DNA of 64,000 bases. Source: Planctomycetota bacterium (GTDB lineage Bacteria; Planctomycetota; Planctomycetia; Pirellulales; Pirellulaceae). Below, piece after piece: positions 1-9,324 of the stretch; positions within the stretch are counted from its first letter, which is position 1; each line of letters begins with the position of its first letter. Below the pieces are notes generated by a model. It saw nothing but the letters and a program-made list of their open reading frames with translations. It ran no database searches and was not told the origin of the DNA. The stretch is from assembly GCA_963204915.1 (NCBI GenBank), contig CAUJHS010000022.1, positions 620,001-684,000 on the forward strand. The letters are read 5' to 3'. The position numbers and the translations under genes are program-made.

Positions 1-2928
1 CATCTTCTTGCTCGTTCTAAATCGATCGCGCGCGGGGCAAGCATCGCAGTCATGGCGATGAGCTGCCTGGTGCTTCTTGGATGGGCCTTCGACATCGAAT
101 GGCTGCGCTCGGTCGTGCCTGGCATGGTGGCGATGAACCCCGGCGGAACGGCGCTCAGCTTTCTTTTGTCAGGAGCATCCCTGTGGTTGCTTGAGCCCGA
201 GCCAACACCCCATCGACGCCGTACCGCAGGACTCGCGTGCGCCGGCGCGGTCACGTTTGTCGCCCTGACCCGATTAGTTGCCTACGTCTTGAACTGGGAT
301 TACGGTCCCGACCGAATGCTGTTTCCGTACAAGTTGGATCTCTACTCCATTCCCAACCGCATGGCGCCGAATACGGCGACGAACTTTTTGCTTGTCGGTT
401 TGGCGCTTCTCACCCTCAACACCAAAGTTGGTGGACGTTGGCGGCCTTCGGAGATCTGCGCGCTCGCGGCGGCGCTGATCTCCATGCTGGCGATACTTGG
501 CTACGCGTACGCGGCGACGGCCCTCATGGGGCTGAAGTCGTTCATTCCCATGGCGCTGAATACCGCCGTCGCCTTCGCGTTGATCTGCCTGGGCGTACTC
601 TGCGCTCGGCCCAGTCAGGGTCTCATGGGAACAGTCAACGCCCAGGCCGCAGGCGGCATCATGGCGCGCCGCTTGTTGCCCGCGGCGCTGTTGGCTCCCG
701 CGGCCATTGGTTGGGCGCGCTGGTATGCCGAACAATTAGGATATCTGGACGCGGTCATGGGTTTATCGGTCTTTGTGCTGGCCAACACCATCGTGTTCAC
801 GGTACTCATTTGGGGGAACGCTTCATCGCTCAATCGTGCCGCCGCCGAGCTGCAGGCGGCGAAAGAAGCCGCAGAAGCCGCGAACCGCGCTAAAAGCGAA
901 TTCCTGGCGAACATGAGCCACGAGATTCGCACCCCGATGAACGGCGTCATCGGTATGACGGAACTCGCGCTCGAAACGGAGTTGACCACAGAACAGCGCG
1001 AGTATCTCGACATGGTCAAGACTTCGGCCGATTATTTACTGGCGGTGATCAACGATATCCTCGATTTTTCAAAAATCGAGGCGGGTAAGTTGGAGATGGA
1101 ATCTCTCCGCTTCAGCCTGCGCGATCACTTGGAAGACACCATGGCGGCGCTCAGTTTTCGCGCACACGCCAAGGGGTTAGAGCTGGCCGATGAAGTGCTG
1201 CCCGACGTACCCGATCAACTGATCGGCGATCCCGGCCGACTACGTCAGATCATCATCAACCTAGTAGGCAACGCCGTCAAGTTTACCGAACAAGGCGAAG
1301 TCGCGCTGCGCGTGGCGCTCGATTCACAAACGGACAATGAGGCTTGCTTGCATTTTTCCGTGCGCGATACGGGGATTGGCATCCCTCAGAGCAAGCGAGA
1401 CCGGTTATTCAGAGCGTTCTCACAAATGGACGCCTCGACGACGCGCCGCTACGGCGGAACCGGATTAGGGCTCGCCATTGCGGCTCAGCTGGTCGACATG
1501 ATGCACGGCAAAATCTGGGTCGAAAGTGAACCGGGGCACGGCAGTATGTTTCATTTCACAACTCGCTTCCTTAAGGCGCAGGAGGGGATGTTGCCAGAAC
1601 CCGTACGGCGGCGTCCCCCGGTCCAATTGGACAGCCTACGCGGACTGCCCGTGCTCGTGGTTGACGACAACGCCACGAACCGCCGCATTCTGCACGGGCT
1701 GCTCACCAATTGGGGACTCAAGCCCACCACCGTTTCCCACGGCGCCGACGCTTTATCGCACTTAGAGCAAGCTCGTTTGGCCGGCCATCCCTTTGAACTT
1801 GTGATTCTGGATAACATGATGCCCGAGATGGACGGCTTCACTCTCGCTGAACAGATCACGCAACAACCCGATCATGCGAGCGCCGTGTTAATGATGATTT
1901 CGTCGGCGGGCCGGCGCGAAGACGCCCAGCGATGCCGTGAGTTGGGCGTATCGGCGTATCTAACCAAACCGATTCGACGCGCCGAGTTGATGAACACGCT
2001 GCTAAGCGTGCTCAGCCCCGCCGAAGCTCACGAAGCGCCGGAACCCGCCGAGCGCGTCTCGCTGGGACGCAGCGCCCGTCGCCTTCATGTGTTGCTTACA
2101 GAAGACAACCTGGTCAACCAGAAACTGGGTGCCCGGCTACTGGAGAAGCGGGGGCATACCGTGGTGATTGCCGGAAACGGTCGCGAAGCCTTGAATCAAT
2201 TGGCAGCGCAAACCTTTGACGTCGTCTTGATGGATGTCCAGATGCCGGAAATGGACGGCCTTGAAGCGACCTCGACCATTCGCCGGCAAGAGCAGGTCCA
2301 CGGCGGTCACGTGCCTATCGTCGCCATGACCGCGCATGCGATGAAAGGAGACCGCGAAAGATGTCTGGAAGCGGGCATGGACGCCTACGTCGCCAAACCC
2401 CTTCAGCCGCGCGAGTTGTATGCGACCCTCGAACGGCTGGCGGAAGCTCACCAAAAAACCCGCTGCGTTGCTTCCACCTTGGAGAATGCTCCGCCAGATA
2501 CGTCGGGCAACCACTCCGGCCGAATAGCGTGCGACGATCCGCCGTCGCCTTCCAAGTCGTCCGCGGCGCCCGATGCGGCATCGTCGCCGCACCTGACGTT
2601 TGATCGACTCGGCGCGTTAGACAGCGTGGGAGGCGACGAACAACTCTTGACCGAACTTGCGGAAGTGTTTTTGCAGGAAGCGCCCCAACTGCTCGAACAA
2701 ATCGAACACGCCATGAAACAGCGCAACGCGAAGCAGTTGCAAAGAGCCGCACACACCCTCAAAGGCGCTGCCAGCGCTTTCCGTGCTGTGGCCGTGGGCG
2801 AGTTTTCGCACCGTCTCGAAGTTTTCGGCGCGAACAACGATCTGTCTGAAGCGGAACGTGTCTTCCGGCAGTTGCAACAAGCTATGCAACAACTAGCGCC
2901 GGAACTGGAATCTCTAATTTCCAAATAG
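1..2928 (+). CDS. Hybrid sensor histidine kinase with two receiver domains and Hpt (5' end possibly outside window)
   Basis: A membrane-bound phosphorelay kinase. The frame is open to base 1, and the first hydrophobic helix already begins upstream of the first ATG (base 52), so the true start is probably outside the window. Counting from that ATG, about 270 residues of membrane helices precede a HisKA domain (phospho-His290, in HEIRTPMNG), an HATPase domain (N box GNAVKF, DTGIGI, GGTGLGL), receiver 1 (Asp587), receiver 2 (Asp728) and a C-terminal Hpt domain (His901, in AAHTLKGAA). All phosphotransfer residues are present, so a complete internal His-Asp-His relay is possible. The output partner is unknown; the stand-alone receiver at 5966 is the nearest candidate. 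The N-terminal sensor region is not a recognised extracytoplasmic domain and may sense a membrane signal. Confidence 0.93.
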   Translation, partial: HLLARSKSIARGASIAVMAMSCLVLLGWAFDIEWLRSVVPGMVAMNPGGTALSFLLSGASLWLLEPEPTPHRRRTAGLACAGAVTFVALTRLVAYVLNWDYGPDRMLFPYKLDLYSIPNRMAPNTATNFLLVGLALLTLNTKVGGRWRPSEICALAAALISMLAILGYAYAATALMGLKSFIPMALNTAVAFALICLGVLCARPSQGLMGTVNAQAAGGIMARRLLPAALLAPAAIGWARWYAEQLGYLDAVMGLSVFVLANTIVFTVLIWGNASSLNRAAAELQAAKEAAEAANRAKSEFLANMSHEIRTPMNGVIGMTELALETELTTEQREYLDMVKTSADYLLAVINDILDFSKIEAGKLEMESLRFSLRDHLEDTMAALSFRAHAKGLELADEVLPDVPDQLIGDPGRLRQIIINLVGNAVKFTEQGEVALRVALDSQTDNEACLHFSVRDTGIGIPQSKRDRLFRAFSQMDASTTRRYGGTGLGLAIAAQLVDMMHGKIWVESEPGHGSMFHFTTRFLKAQEGMLPEPVRRRPPVQLDSLRGLPVLVVDDNATNRRILHGLLTNWGLKPTTVSHGADALSHLEQARLAGHPFELVILDNMMPEMDGFTLAEQITQQPDHASAVLMMISSAGRREDAQRCRELGVSAYLTKPIRRAELMNTLLSVLSPAEAHEAPEPAERVSLGRSARRLHVLLTEDNLVNQKLGARLLEKRGHTVVIAGNGREALNQLAAQTFDVVLMDVQMPEMDGLEATSTIRRQEQVHGGHVPIVAMTAHAMKGDRERCLEAGMDAYVAKPLQPRELYATLERLAEAHQKTRCVASTLENAPPDTSGNHSGRIACDDPPSPSKSSAAPDAASSPHLTFDRLGALDSVGGDEQLLTELAEVFLQEAPQLLEQIEHAMKQRNAKQLQRAAHTLKGAASAFRAVAVGEFSHRLEVFGANNDLSEAERVFRQLQQAMQQLAPELESLISK

Positions 2929-3177
2929 CGCCGCACTTTGTGGCGTTTCGCTCTGGCGCACAATTTACCATCGTGGCGCGATGGAACGTCCGAAACGCCG
3001 CACGGCATGTCCGCCCTCGCAGTACGGCGGTTCTCGCTCCGTTCGCTGACCTCACTTTCGCGGCGCGACAACGTGGTTCGCAAAGAACGGCGCGCGGTTT
3101 GCTCCTGTAAAAGTGCGGGAGCGGTGTCGTGGCGGCGAGCCGTTCGAATGCGATGTTTATTTGCGAGGGATCGTGCT

Positions 3178-5685
3178 ATGGCTACGCAGCGTACTTATAA
3201 GACCCTGACACTCAGTTTGCTTTTCATTATTGCGATCACCGCACGACCTACGAGCGCTCAAGATGTGCTGCGCGAGGAAACATCGCTCCAATTTATCCCC
3301 GCCGACGCGGCATTCTACCGGACCTGCCTTCGAAACCGCGAACAGTTTCAAACCGTGTTGCACAGCCGGGCCGTTCAACGCTTGTTCGAAGCCCCTCAAA
3401 TGGCGAAGTGGCTGGCCGCGCTACAGGCTCGTTGGGATGATCCCAATCGCAGCGGCTTGAAACGTTGGCTCCAAGAGCCGAAGAATCGGGAGCTGGCAAG
3501 TTTCGCTCTGGATGCGGTCAGTGAAGAAGTTTTCTGGTACGGTGATGCGTCGTTTGCCGAGCTGGTCCATTTGACGGCGCGAGTGAACGAAGCCGCGGGC
3601 TCCGCGCAACTGCAAGCGTTGCGGGCAGGCCAATCGGTTGCTGACTCAGAGCGAGCCGCGGCCCAGGTCACCTTACGCATCTTGGCTGACGATCCGCCGG
3701 AGTTGCGAATTCCCGCAATGGTCGTCGGTTTTAAGGTTTCTGATCCAGACCGCGCTCAACGTCAGATTGCCCGACTCGAAGAAAGTTTGCGTTCGCTGTC
3801 GAGTAACCGCATGCCGGGAGTCGAGCGCGTGCGGCGCGAATCGATTAACTCAACGCAATTCCTCACCTGGAGCCTTGATGGCTCACTTCTGCCCTGGGAT
3901 TTGGTTCCCAAGAGCGAAGCAGAGCGTGTGGATCCCAAATTGCGCGAACGTGTTAAGGAAGTGTTACGGGCCAAACAGGCGACCGTCAGCATCGGCGTGC
4001 GAGGCGACTATCTCTTGGTCTCGCTTGGCGAAAATAACCAACATTTAGCCACACTAGGACAAGGACCGCTTTTGGTGGACCGGCCCGAACTGGCTCCTTT
4101 GCTTCCTCACGCCAAGCAGCCCTTGACGACGATCGCGTATGTGAGCGAAACCTACCGTCAACAAGCAGCGGCGGCCGACCGTCGACAACTCCACGGCTCG
4201 TTCTTTTTCGAAGAGTTTCTCAAACATCCTGAAGCGGTTGGCCAAGACGCTAAACACGCATTAGACGAAACCACACGGCGTGAACTGGCCGCTGACCTGC
4301 AAAAACTGGCTACCGATCTGGCCGACGCAGCGCGTTCGCAAGGAGCAACGCTGCGGTTTACGTTCCTTACCGAGCGCGGCTACGAAGGATTCGCGTACGA
4401 TTGGTCGAAGCGCCGTGGCAGCGACGGCGCTCAACCTCTCACGATATTAAATCATCTCGGCGGCGAGCCCTTGGCGTTTGCCGCCGTGCGGCGAACCCTT
4501 ACGGTCGAAGACTACGACCAAACGATCCACTGGCTCGCACGCGGAGTCCACTACTTTGAACGCATCGGTCTCAAGCAATTGAGCGAGCCACGGCAAGCGG
4601 CTTACCGAGATCTGCGCGAACAAGCGCAACCCTGGTTGGCTCAACTGGATCGGGCGAACCGCGAGTACCTGATCCCGGCGCTCCAAGATGGTCAACGAGC
4701 GATCGTGCTTGATGCGAGTCCACGTCAAACCGCCGAACTTGTAGCGGAAGGCAACGAAAATGAAGAACCCGTCGCATTGGAGTCTTCACTTCCGTGGCTG
4801 GAATTGGCGTTTGTAGGCGGATTGAGCGACGCGGACATGTTCAAACAAGCGTGCCGAGAGTATTTCTTGGTCGCGGAAAACGCTTGGTCGAGAACCCAGC
4901 AGTTCATGGAAGACGTTCGTGCTGAAGCGAGAGCACGTGTGAAGGCCCCTCCCGTTCCCAGCGCCCCAACGCGTGGCCCGGTTTCTCTGCGTCCTACGGT
5001 GCAAACCACAGAGATTGGCGAAATGTATTCGTATCAAATGCCCAGCGAATGGAGCCGAGATGCTCACGTGGCGCCGAACTTGGCCCTCTCGAATGACTTT
5101 TTCGCGATGTCGTATTTGCCCGATTATTCGCAGCGGCTTTTAGCCGAACAACCGTTGCGTTGTGACGGCCCCCTAGCGGATACAAGCCGTCCACTCGCGG
5201 GCGCCGCGTATTTGAATTTTTCCGGCTTAGTTGATGCTTTGCAACCTTGGTTGGAACGAGCCCAGGAAAAACGCTTCGAACGCCTGGCAGAAGCGTCCCG
5301 TTCGGCCGAAGCGGCACCCCAAGCACAAGCCCCCCAAGCACGAGCGCCACAAGCACGAGCGCCACAAACTAGGGCGCCACAAACTAGGGCGCCACAGCCC
5401 CGGGCCATAACTCCGGCGCCGCGCGCGTCAGCGCGAGTACCGGCGCTTCCGCCACCGGCTCAGCGTGTTGCACCCGCAAAAAGCGTTGTACGCGCACAAG
5501 AAGGCGAGACAAGTGCGCCTCGGCAAGTTTCTCCTCAAGAGGCGAAGGAACGTCTTCGCCTGACGCTTGAATTGCTCCGATGTTTTCGCGGCCTCGAATG
5601 CGCCATTTACTATGAGGATGCCGCGCTCGTTTCACACTATGAACTCCGCTTTAACGATGTGAGCAACAACGAACCGACGCCCTGA
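3178..5685 (+). CDS. Large secreted protein of unknown function with RAPQA repeats
   Basis: 835 residues. The start was chosen at the ATG at 3178, which has GAGGGA just upstream and opens a clear signal peptide (residues 1-29, ending ARPTSAQ). The frame is open further upstream, but that part is low-complexity and has no signal. The body is soluble, charged and rich in Glu, Arg and Ala, with no catalytic motif I recognise; it begins with a segment (FIPADAAFYRTCLRNREQF) typical of large planctomycete secreted proteins. Near residues 710-760 lies an Ala-Pro-Gln-Arg linker of 5-residue repeats, encoded by 15-bp tandem units. Likely periplasmic. It sits alone between two signalling genes, and function is unknown. 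Confidence 0.85.
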   Translation: MATQRTYKTLTLSLLFIIAITARPTSAQDVLREETSLQFIPADAAFYRTCLRNREQFQTVLHSRAVQRLFEAPQMAKWLAALQARWDDPNRSGLKRWLQEPKNRELASFALDAVSEEVFWYGDASFAELVHLTARVNEAAGSAQLQALRAGQSVADSERAAAQVTLRILADDPPELRIPAMVVGFKVSDPDRAQRQIARLEESLRSLSSNRMPGVERVRRESINSTQFLTWSLDGSLLPWDLVPKSEAERVDPKLRERVKEVLRAKQATVSIGVRGDYLLVSLGENNQHLATLGQGPLLVDRPELAPLLPHAKQPLTTIAYVSETYRQQAAAADRRQLHGSFFFEEFLKHPEAVGQDAKHALDETTRRELAADLQKLATDLADAARSQGATLRFTFLTERGYEGFAYDWSKRRGSDGAQPLTILNHLGGEPLAFAAVRRTLTVEDYDQTIHWLARGVHYFERIGLKQLSEPRQAAYRDLREQAQPWLAQLDRANREYLIPALQDGQRAIVLDASPRQTAELVAEGNENEEPVALESSLPWLELAFVGGLSDADMFKQACREYFLVAENAWSRTQQFMEDVRAEARARVKAPPVPSAPTRGPVSLRPTVQTTEIGEMYSYQMPSEWSRDAHVAPNLALSNDFFAMSYLPDYSQRLLAEQPLRCDGPLADTSRPLAGAAYLNFSGLVDALQPWLERAQEKRFERLAEASRSAEAAPQAQAPQARAPQARAPQTRAPQTRAPQPRAITPAPRASARVPALPPPAQRVAPAKSVVRAQEGETSAPRQVSPQEAKERLRLTLELLRCFRGLECAIYYEDAALVSHYELRFNDVSNNEPTP
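5326..5400 (+). repeat. 15-bp tandem repeat within coding sequence
   Basis: Five adjacent 15-bp units (starting at 5326, 5341, 5356, 5371 and 5386) encode the RAPQA/RAPQT repeats of the secreted protein. The inner units differ at only 2-3 bases. The repeat is in frame, so copy-number change would lengthen or shorten the linker without frameshift. Confidence 0.85.
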
Positions 5686-5965
5686 GGAAGGAAAACGGAT
5701 GACACCGATGGCGGTAGGAAAGCCAGTTGCTACTGTCGTGATTATCGCCCGGGTTAAATCCAGGCATGCAGAGCCTTAAGTTCCTTCTCATCGGCGTATT
5801 CGTTTCCTACGGTTTTTTTGACACCTCTTTCGCGGTCGTTTGAATTTCGCCACACGTTTCGCTTTGACAACGCGGCGCGCGATTGTAGGTTTGCACACGG
5901 CCTCGTCTTAAACGGTAGAAGGTAACCGTCGGCGGCCAATTGTCGCTCAACGTGGGAGCCCGGAC

Positions 5966-6397
5966 ATGACATCGGACCTGTTTGCTGAGTTGGAGCCCGC
6001 GCAGGAATCGGTCGAGCCCGTGCAGTCGATTTTGATCATCGAAGATGATGCCGGGCAGCGCGAGGCGTTGACTTATCGCCTCACGAAACAAGGTTACGAG
6101 GTCCGCTCGACTGGCGCCGGTCGCGAAGGTTTGAGCATGGCCCGCCAAGATCCGCCGCACTTAGTTCTGCTCGATCTTCGGTTGCCCGACATGGAAGGAT
6201 TTTCTATCGGAGAGGAATTGGCGGACGATCCGGCGACAAGCACCGTACCCGTCATCGTGCTAAGCGCGATGGAGCGGCCCGATATTATTCGTCGTACGCG
6301 CGCCGCCGGGTGTCAATACTTCGTGCGCAAACCGTACGATCCCAACGCTTTGCTCGTGTTAATCCGCTCGGCGATTGAAGAAACGTCTGCGTGGTAA
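5966..6397 (+). CDS. Single-domain response regulator (CheY-like)
   Basis: 143 residues: a roughly 20-residue N-terminal tail, then one receiver domain with no output domain. The acidic pair is in IIEDDAGQ, the phospho-acceptor is Asp70 (LLDLRLPDMEG), and the conserved Lys is Lys122 (VRKPYD). It could act as a shuttle in a phosphorelay with the Hpt of the hybrid kinase encoded about 3 kb upstream. That link is inference from proximity only. The 280 bases before it hold no gene that I can support. Confidence 0.9.
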   Translation: MTSDLFAELEPAQESVEPVQSILIIEDDAGQREALTYRLTKQGYEVRSTGAGREGLSMARQDPPHLVLLDLRLPDMEGFSIGEELADDPATSTVPVIVLSAMERPDIIRRTRAAGCQYFVRKPYDPNALLVLIRSAIEETSAW

Positions 6398-6632
6398 ACG
6401 CGCGCCCCCACCAGGGGCAAGGTCCTCTACCCCTCTCAACCGGGTTCTGCCCGACACTGCTTCTTTTTCTTTCGCGCCGTCGGTCTCGGCTTAGAATCCC
6501 CCCGTTCTGCTTTTGCGCTGCGCGCAACATGAATCGCCAGCAAGAGGTCGGGCCCTCTCGTTGAAATCCTGTCGATCGCCAACTATTATAAGACTCGCTG
6601 AACTGAGTCCTTTGGATGGCGTTACGGCTGAC

Positions 6633-7403
6633 GTGCTAATTCTGCTGACCAACGACGACGGAATTTTCGCCCCCGGGCTGGCTGCGATGGAACGCGAATT
6701 GCGTCATATCGGTGACGTATGCGTCGTCGCGCCGGCAGTCGAACAAAGCGGTGTGGGGCACTCCATCACCTTCTTGCAGCCGTTAATCTGCAAGGAAATC
6801 TTCGACGGCGAGCGGCGCCGGGGTTGGGCGGTCGAGGGCAGTCCCGCCGATTCGGTCAAGATCGGAATTTTCGAGTTCTGCCCTCGTCGACCCGATTTGA
6901 TCGTCTCCGGAATTAACGGAGGTTTGAATGCGGGCATTAACGTACTTTACTCAGGCACCGTAGCGGCCGCTATCGAAGGGGCGTTTTTCGGCATTACCAG
7001 CGTGGCGGTTTCGTTGGAGTACAACGAACATGCGCAGTTCGACCGGGCAGCCAAAATGGCCAGATCCATCATCGAGCAGATTCTTGCGCAAAAAGGACCA
7101 CAATCACAGCTTTACAATCTGAACATTCCTACCGTGGCGCTCTCGCGGCCTGCGCAGGTGAGCGTCGTGCCCATGGGGGTGAATCGCTACGGCGAGCACT
7201 TCATTAAACGTAAAGATCCGAAAGGTCGCACCTACTACTGGGCTACGAACGAACCACCCCCAGAGCCGACTGAAGAAGAGACCGACCTGTCAGCGCTCGC
7301 ACGGGGCGACGTAACACTGACGCCCTTGCACTACGACATGACGCAACACGCGGTATTGCGACAGATGCACACGTGGCGTTTTGGTCTAAATCAAGAGTTG
7401 TAA
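6633..7403 (+). CDS. surE: 5'/3'-nucleotidase SurE
   Basis: SurE is a metal-dependent survival phosphatase that hydrolyses nucleoside 5'/3'-monophosphates. I place the start at GTG 6633, giving 256 residues, the usual family length. With this start the metal-binding residues fall exactly at the numbers known from Thermotoga maritima SurE: Asp8, Asp9, Ser39 and Asn95 (motifs LLTNDDGI, APAVEQSG, SGINGG). The frame is open further upstream to an ATG at 6513, but that would add 40 unconserved residues. A GGATGG lies 13 bases before the GTG and is a weak ribosome site. Cytoplasmic; it stands alone in its transcription direction with a lipoprotein gene 91 bases downstream. Confidence 0.95.
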   Translation: MLILLTNDDGIFAPGLAAMERELRHIGDVCVVAPAVEQSGVGHSITFLQPLICKEIFDGERRRGWAVEGSPADSVKIGIFEFCPRRPDLIVSGINGGLNAGINVLYSGTVAAAIEGAFFGITSVAVSLEYNEHAQFDRAAKMARSIIEQILAQKGPQSQLYNLNIPTVALSRPAQVSVVPMGVNRYGEHFIKRKDPKGRTYYWATNEPPPEPTEEETDLSALARGDVTLTPLHYDMTQHAVLRQMHTWRFGLNQEL

Positions 7404-7494
7404 ATCTACTTCGGCTTGGAGTTAACGTTGCCGCATGCGTATCGCAAGGCTCCAACGTGAACTTCCGCCATCCAATCTTAAGGAGGGTCGACCC

Positions 7495-8049
7495 ATGCGT
7501 GCGATGACGTGGATTGCGCTGGCGGGATTGGTTGCAATAGCCGGTTGCGAGGAACCTGTGGCGACCCGGGAACCCGCGCAGGCGTCTTCCGATGTGTCGA
7601 CTCCGGCGGCCAACTCCAACGCCCCGACAGTGTACCCCGGGGGAGTCGTAACCGACGCCTACAACGCGCCACCGGCGTCCGCCGCGAACCCGGCCGCTGC
7701 CCCCGCCGCACCTCAACCTGAGCAAGCCCAACCTCCGGCGTCGCAACCGCCGCTCATGGAGAAGGCCGAAGCTGGCGTAGGCGTAAAAGGCGACACTTTG
7801 GAATACAACACGATTCAGGCGCCGGCCAAAGCGTACTTTCAAATTCGTGAAAAGGCGGCGTTCCTGCAAGTCGATCAAGCGATCAACTTGTATCGAGGTT
7901 TGGAAGGTCGGCTTCCCCAGTCCACCGAAGAGTTCATGGAAAAGATCATCCGCGCCAATAACATTCAACTGCCGGAACTCGCCCCCGGTTCGCGCTATGT
8001 CTGGGATGTCGAGAAAGGGGAACTCATGGTCGAACGTCCGCAGCCGTAA
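7495..8049 (+). CDS. Lipoprotein with Ala/Pro-rich linker, unknown function
   Basis: 184 residues. The start at ATG 7495 is well supported by a perfect AAGGAGG Shine-Dalgarno 7 bases upstream and by a lipoprotein signal peptide ending in the lipobox IAGC (Cys18). A disordered Ala/Pro/Gln linker occupies about residues 25-95. A conserved-looking C-terminal domain (about 105-180) has no enzymatic motif; it reads as a small helical domain ending in a short beta segment (YVWDVEKGELMVE). Probably anchored in the membrane with the C-terminal domain in the periplasm. Function unknown. Confidence 0.85.
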   Translation: MRAMTWIALAGLVAIAGCEEPVATREPAQASSDVSTPAANSNAPTVYPGGVVTDAYNAPPASAANPAAAPAAPQPEQAQPPASQPPLMEKAEAGVGVKGDTLEYNTIQAPAKAYFQIREKAAFLQVDQAINLYRGLEGRLPQSTEEFMEKIIRANNIQLPELAPGSRYVWDVEKGELMVERPQP

Positions 8050-8230
8050 ATTGGCAGGTTGGCTCAACGGGTTTGAAATCGCCGGGCCTCGCGGTTCGGC
8101 GGCATGTCTCGCGACGGTTCCTCGTCGCTCGCATCGTGAGGAAATGGGTTGTGCTTCACGGATGAATGTGTAGGGCAAGAGTTTGATCTTCGCTCCCTGC
8201 TTCGCCGCAGTTCATCCGGAAGTGTGTCTT

Positions 8231-8896
8231 ATGATTCGTGCGACGAGTTTCGTCGTGGCGCTCGTGCTTGCCAGTTTCGCTTCTTCGGCGCCCGGCGCCG
8301 ATTGGATTCTGGCGCCCTCGACATTCACCCACGATCCACAAACCGGGCAGCGCGTAACGCAGTTTGCGCCGATTGAGCCGGTGTTCGTCGAAACAGCGCC
8401 TGATTATCGCAAGAGCGGCTATCGTCATAACCGTAGCAGCATCTACTCCGGCGACGGGGCCGATCATCATCACATTGTCGAAGAATGGGGTCGTCCCGTA
8501 CGCCCCTATGGCGAGTGGCTGTTTCCCTATCGCCCGTACTCCGTACCGTATCACCTCTGGGGCGCGCCCTATGCAGGCCTTGGGTTTCCTGCACCCTGGG
8601 GCGGCGGGTGGGGCCAGGGTGGTTGGAATCAAGGCGGGTGGGGGCGTCCTGGCGGTTTGCCGCCTGGCGGCGATGAAGGCGTCGATCCGCGACGGAACAA
8701 CCGCCGTGATGACGCCGACTGGTGGATTCGCGATCCTCGCAATTTTGAAAACTATCACCCCGATCTGTTACCGCGCCGCCCCGAGCATGAGAATCGCCCT
8801 TGGCCGATACCGCCTTCGAGCGACCGCCCGGACCGCTTTCGTGACGGGGGGGACGCCAGCGGCCCCACCGGTTACGGTAATAGCGGCCGCACCTAG
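8231..8896 (+). CDS. Secreted Gly/Trp/Pro-rich protein
   Basis: 221 residues from ATG 8231, which has GGAAG about 10 bases upstream and opens a signal peptide (cleavage near SSAPGA-D). The mature protein has many Tyr, His, Trp, Pro and Gly residues, including a central GWG/GGW-rich stretch (about residues 115-150) and an Arg/Asp-rich C-terminus. No known domain or catalytic residue is visible. The composition suggests a secreted or cell-envelope structural protein. It lies 181 bases downstream of the lipoprotein gene on the same strand. Confidence 0.75.
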   Translation: MIRATSFVVALVLASFASSAPGADWILAPSTFTHDPQTGQRVTQFAPIEPVFVETAPDYRKSGYRHNRSSIYSGDGADHHHIVEEWGRPVRPYGEWLFPYRPYSVPYHLWGAPYAGLGFPAPWGGGWGQGGWNQGGWGRPGGLPPGGDEGVDPRRNNRRDDADWWIRDPRNFENYHPDLLPRRPEHENRPWPIPPSSDRPDRFRDGGDASGPTGYGNSGRT

Positions 8897-9324
8897 CGTC
8901 TAGACACAACGCGCCTAGACACAACGTCCAACGCGTTACTTCTTTTGGTCATCACCTGAACTCGGCGCGCGTATCTCACGCGCGGCATCTTTACGTCTGG
9001 GAAAGCTAGATAAACCTGACAAAGTTTTCTCTCCTCAAAATCTTTGCCGATTGCATCGATTCCTAAAAGTTTGAGGAATGCTCCGCCGATAACACGTTTG
9101 CTGCTGAGTTTCTCCGCAGTCTTCTGCCCTTGCGCGGAAGACTGCGGTGAATTCAGAAGGTCCGGGGGGACTGGGCGGCCGCGTTTTCGTACTTGTGCGG
9201 ACTCGCGGCAGCCTTTTTATTGTCTCCCTCGATGGTTTGTCTGTGACTGTTGATTGGTCACAGGCCGGCATCGAGGAACGTCCAACTTTGCGCCCTTTGC
9301 GCAGTTTGTGTGGAACGGGAATCG
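8897..9324. other. 428-base intergenic region before the TolC pair
   Basis: No gene is supported here. It contains a direct repeat of CTAGACACAACG (starting near 8900 and near 8919) just after the preceding stop codon, and a perfect 11-bp inverted repeat at 9114-9147. The reading frame of the downstream TolC gene stays open back to 9250, but the lipoprotein start at 9325 is much better supported. Confidence 0.6.
9114..9147 (+). promoter_or_regulatory. 11-bp inverted repeat upstream of the TolC pair
   Basis: CCGCAGTCTTC (9114-9124) and GAAGACTGCGG (9137-9147) are perfect reverse complements around a 12-base loop. No T-run follows, so it is not an obvious terminator. It lies about 180 bases before the start of the first TolC gene and could be an operator or a leader hairpin. 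Confidence 0.45.

Noticed and set aside
9114-9147. Rho-independent terminator identity for the inverted repeat before the TolC pair
   Set aside because: Perfect stem but no T-run on either strand; kept as a possible regulatory hairpin instead.
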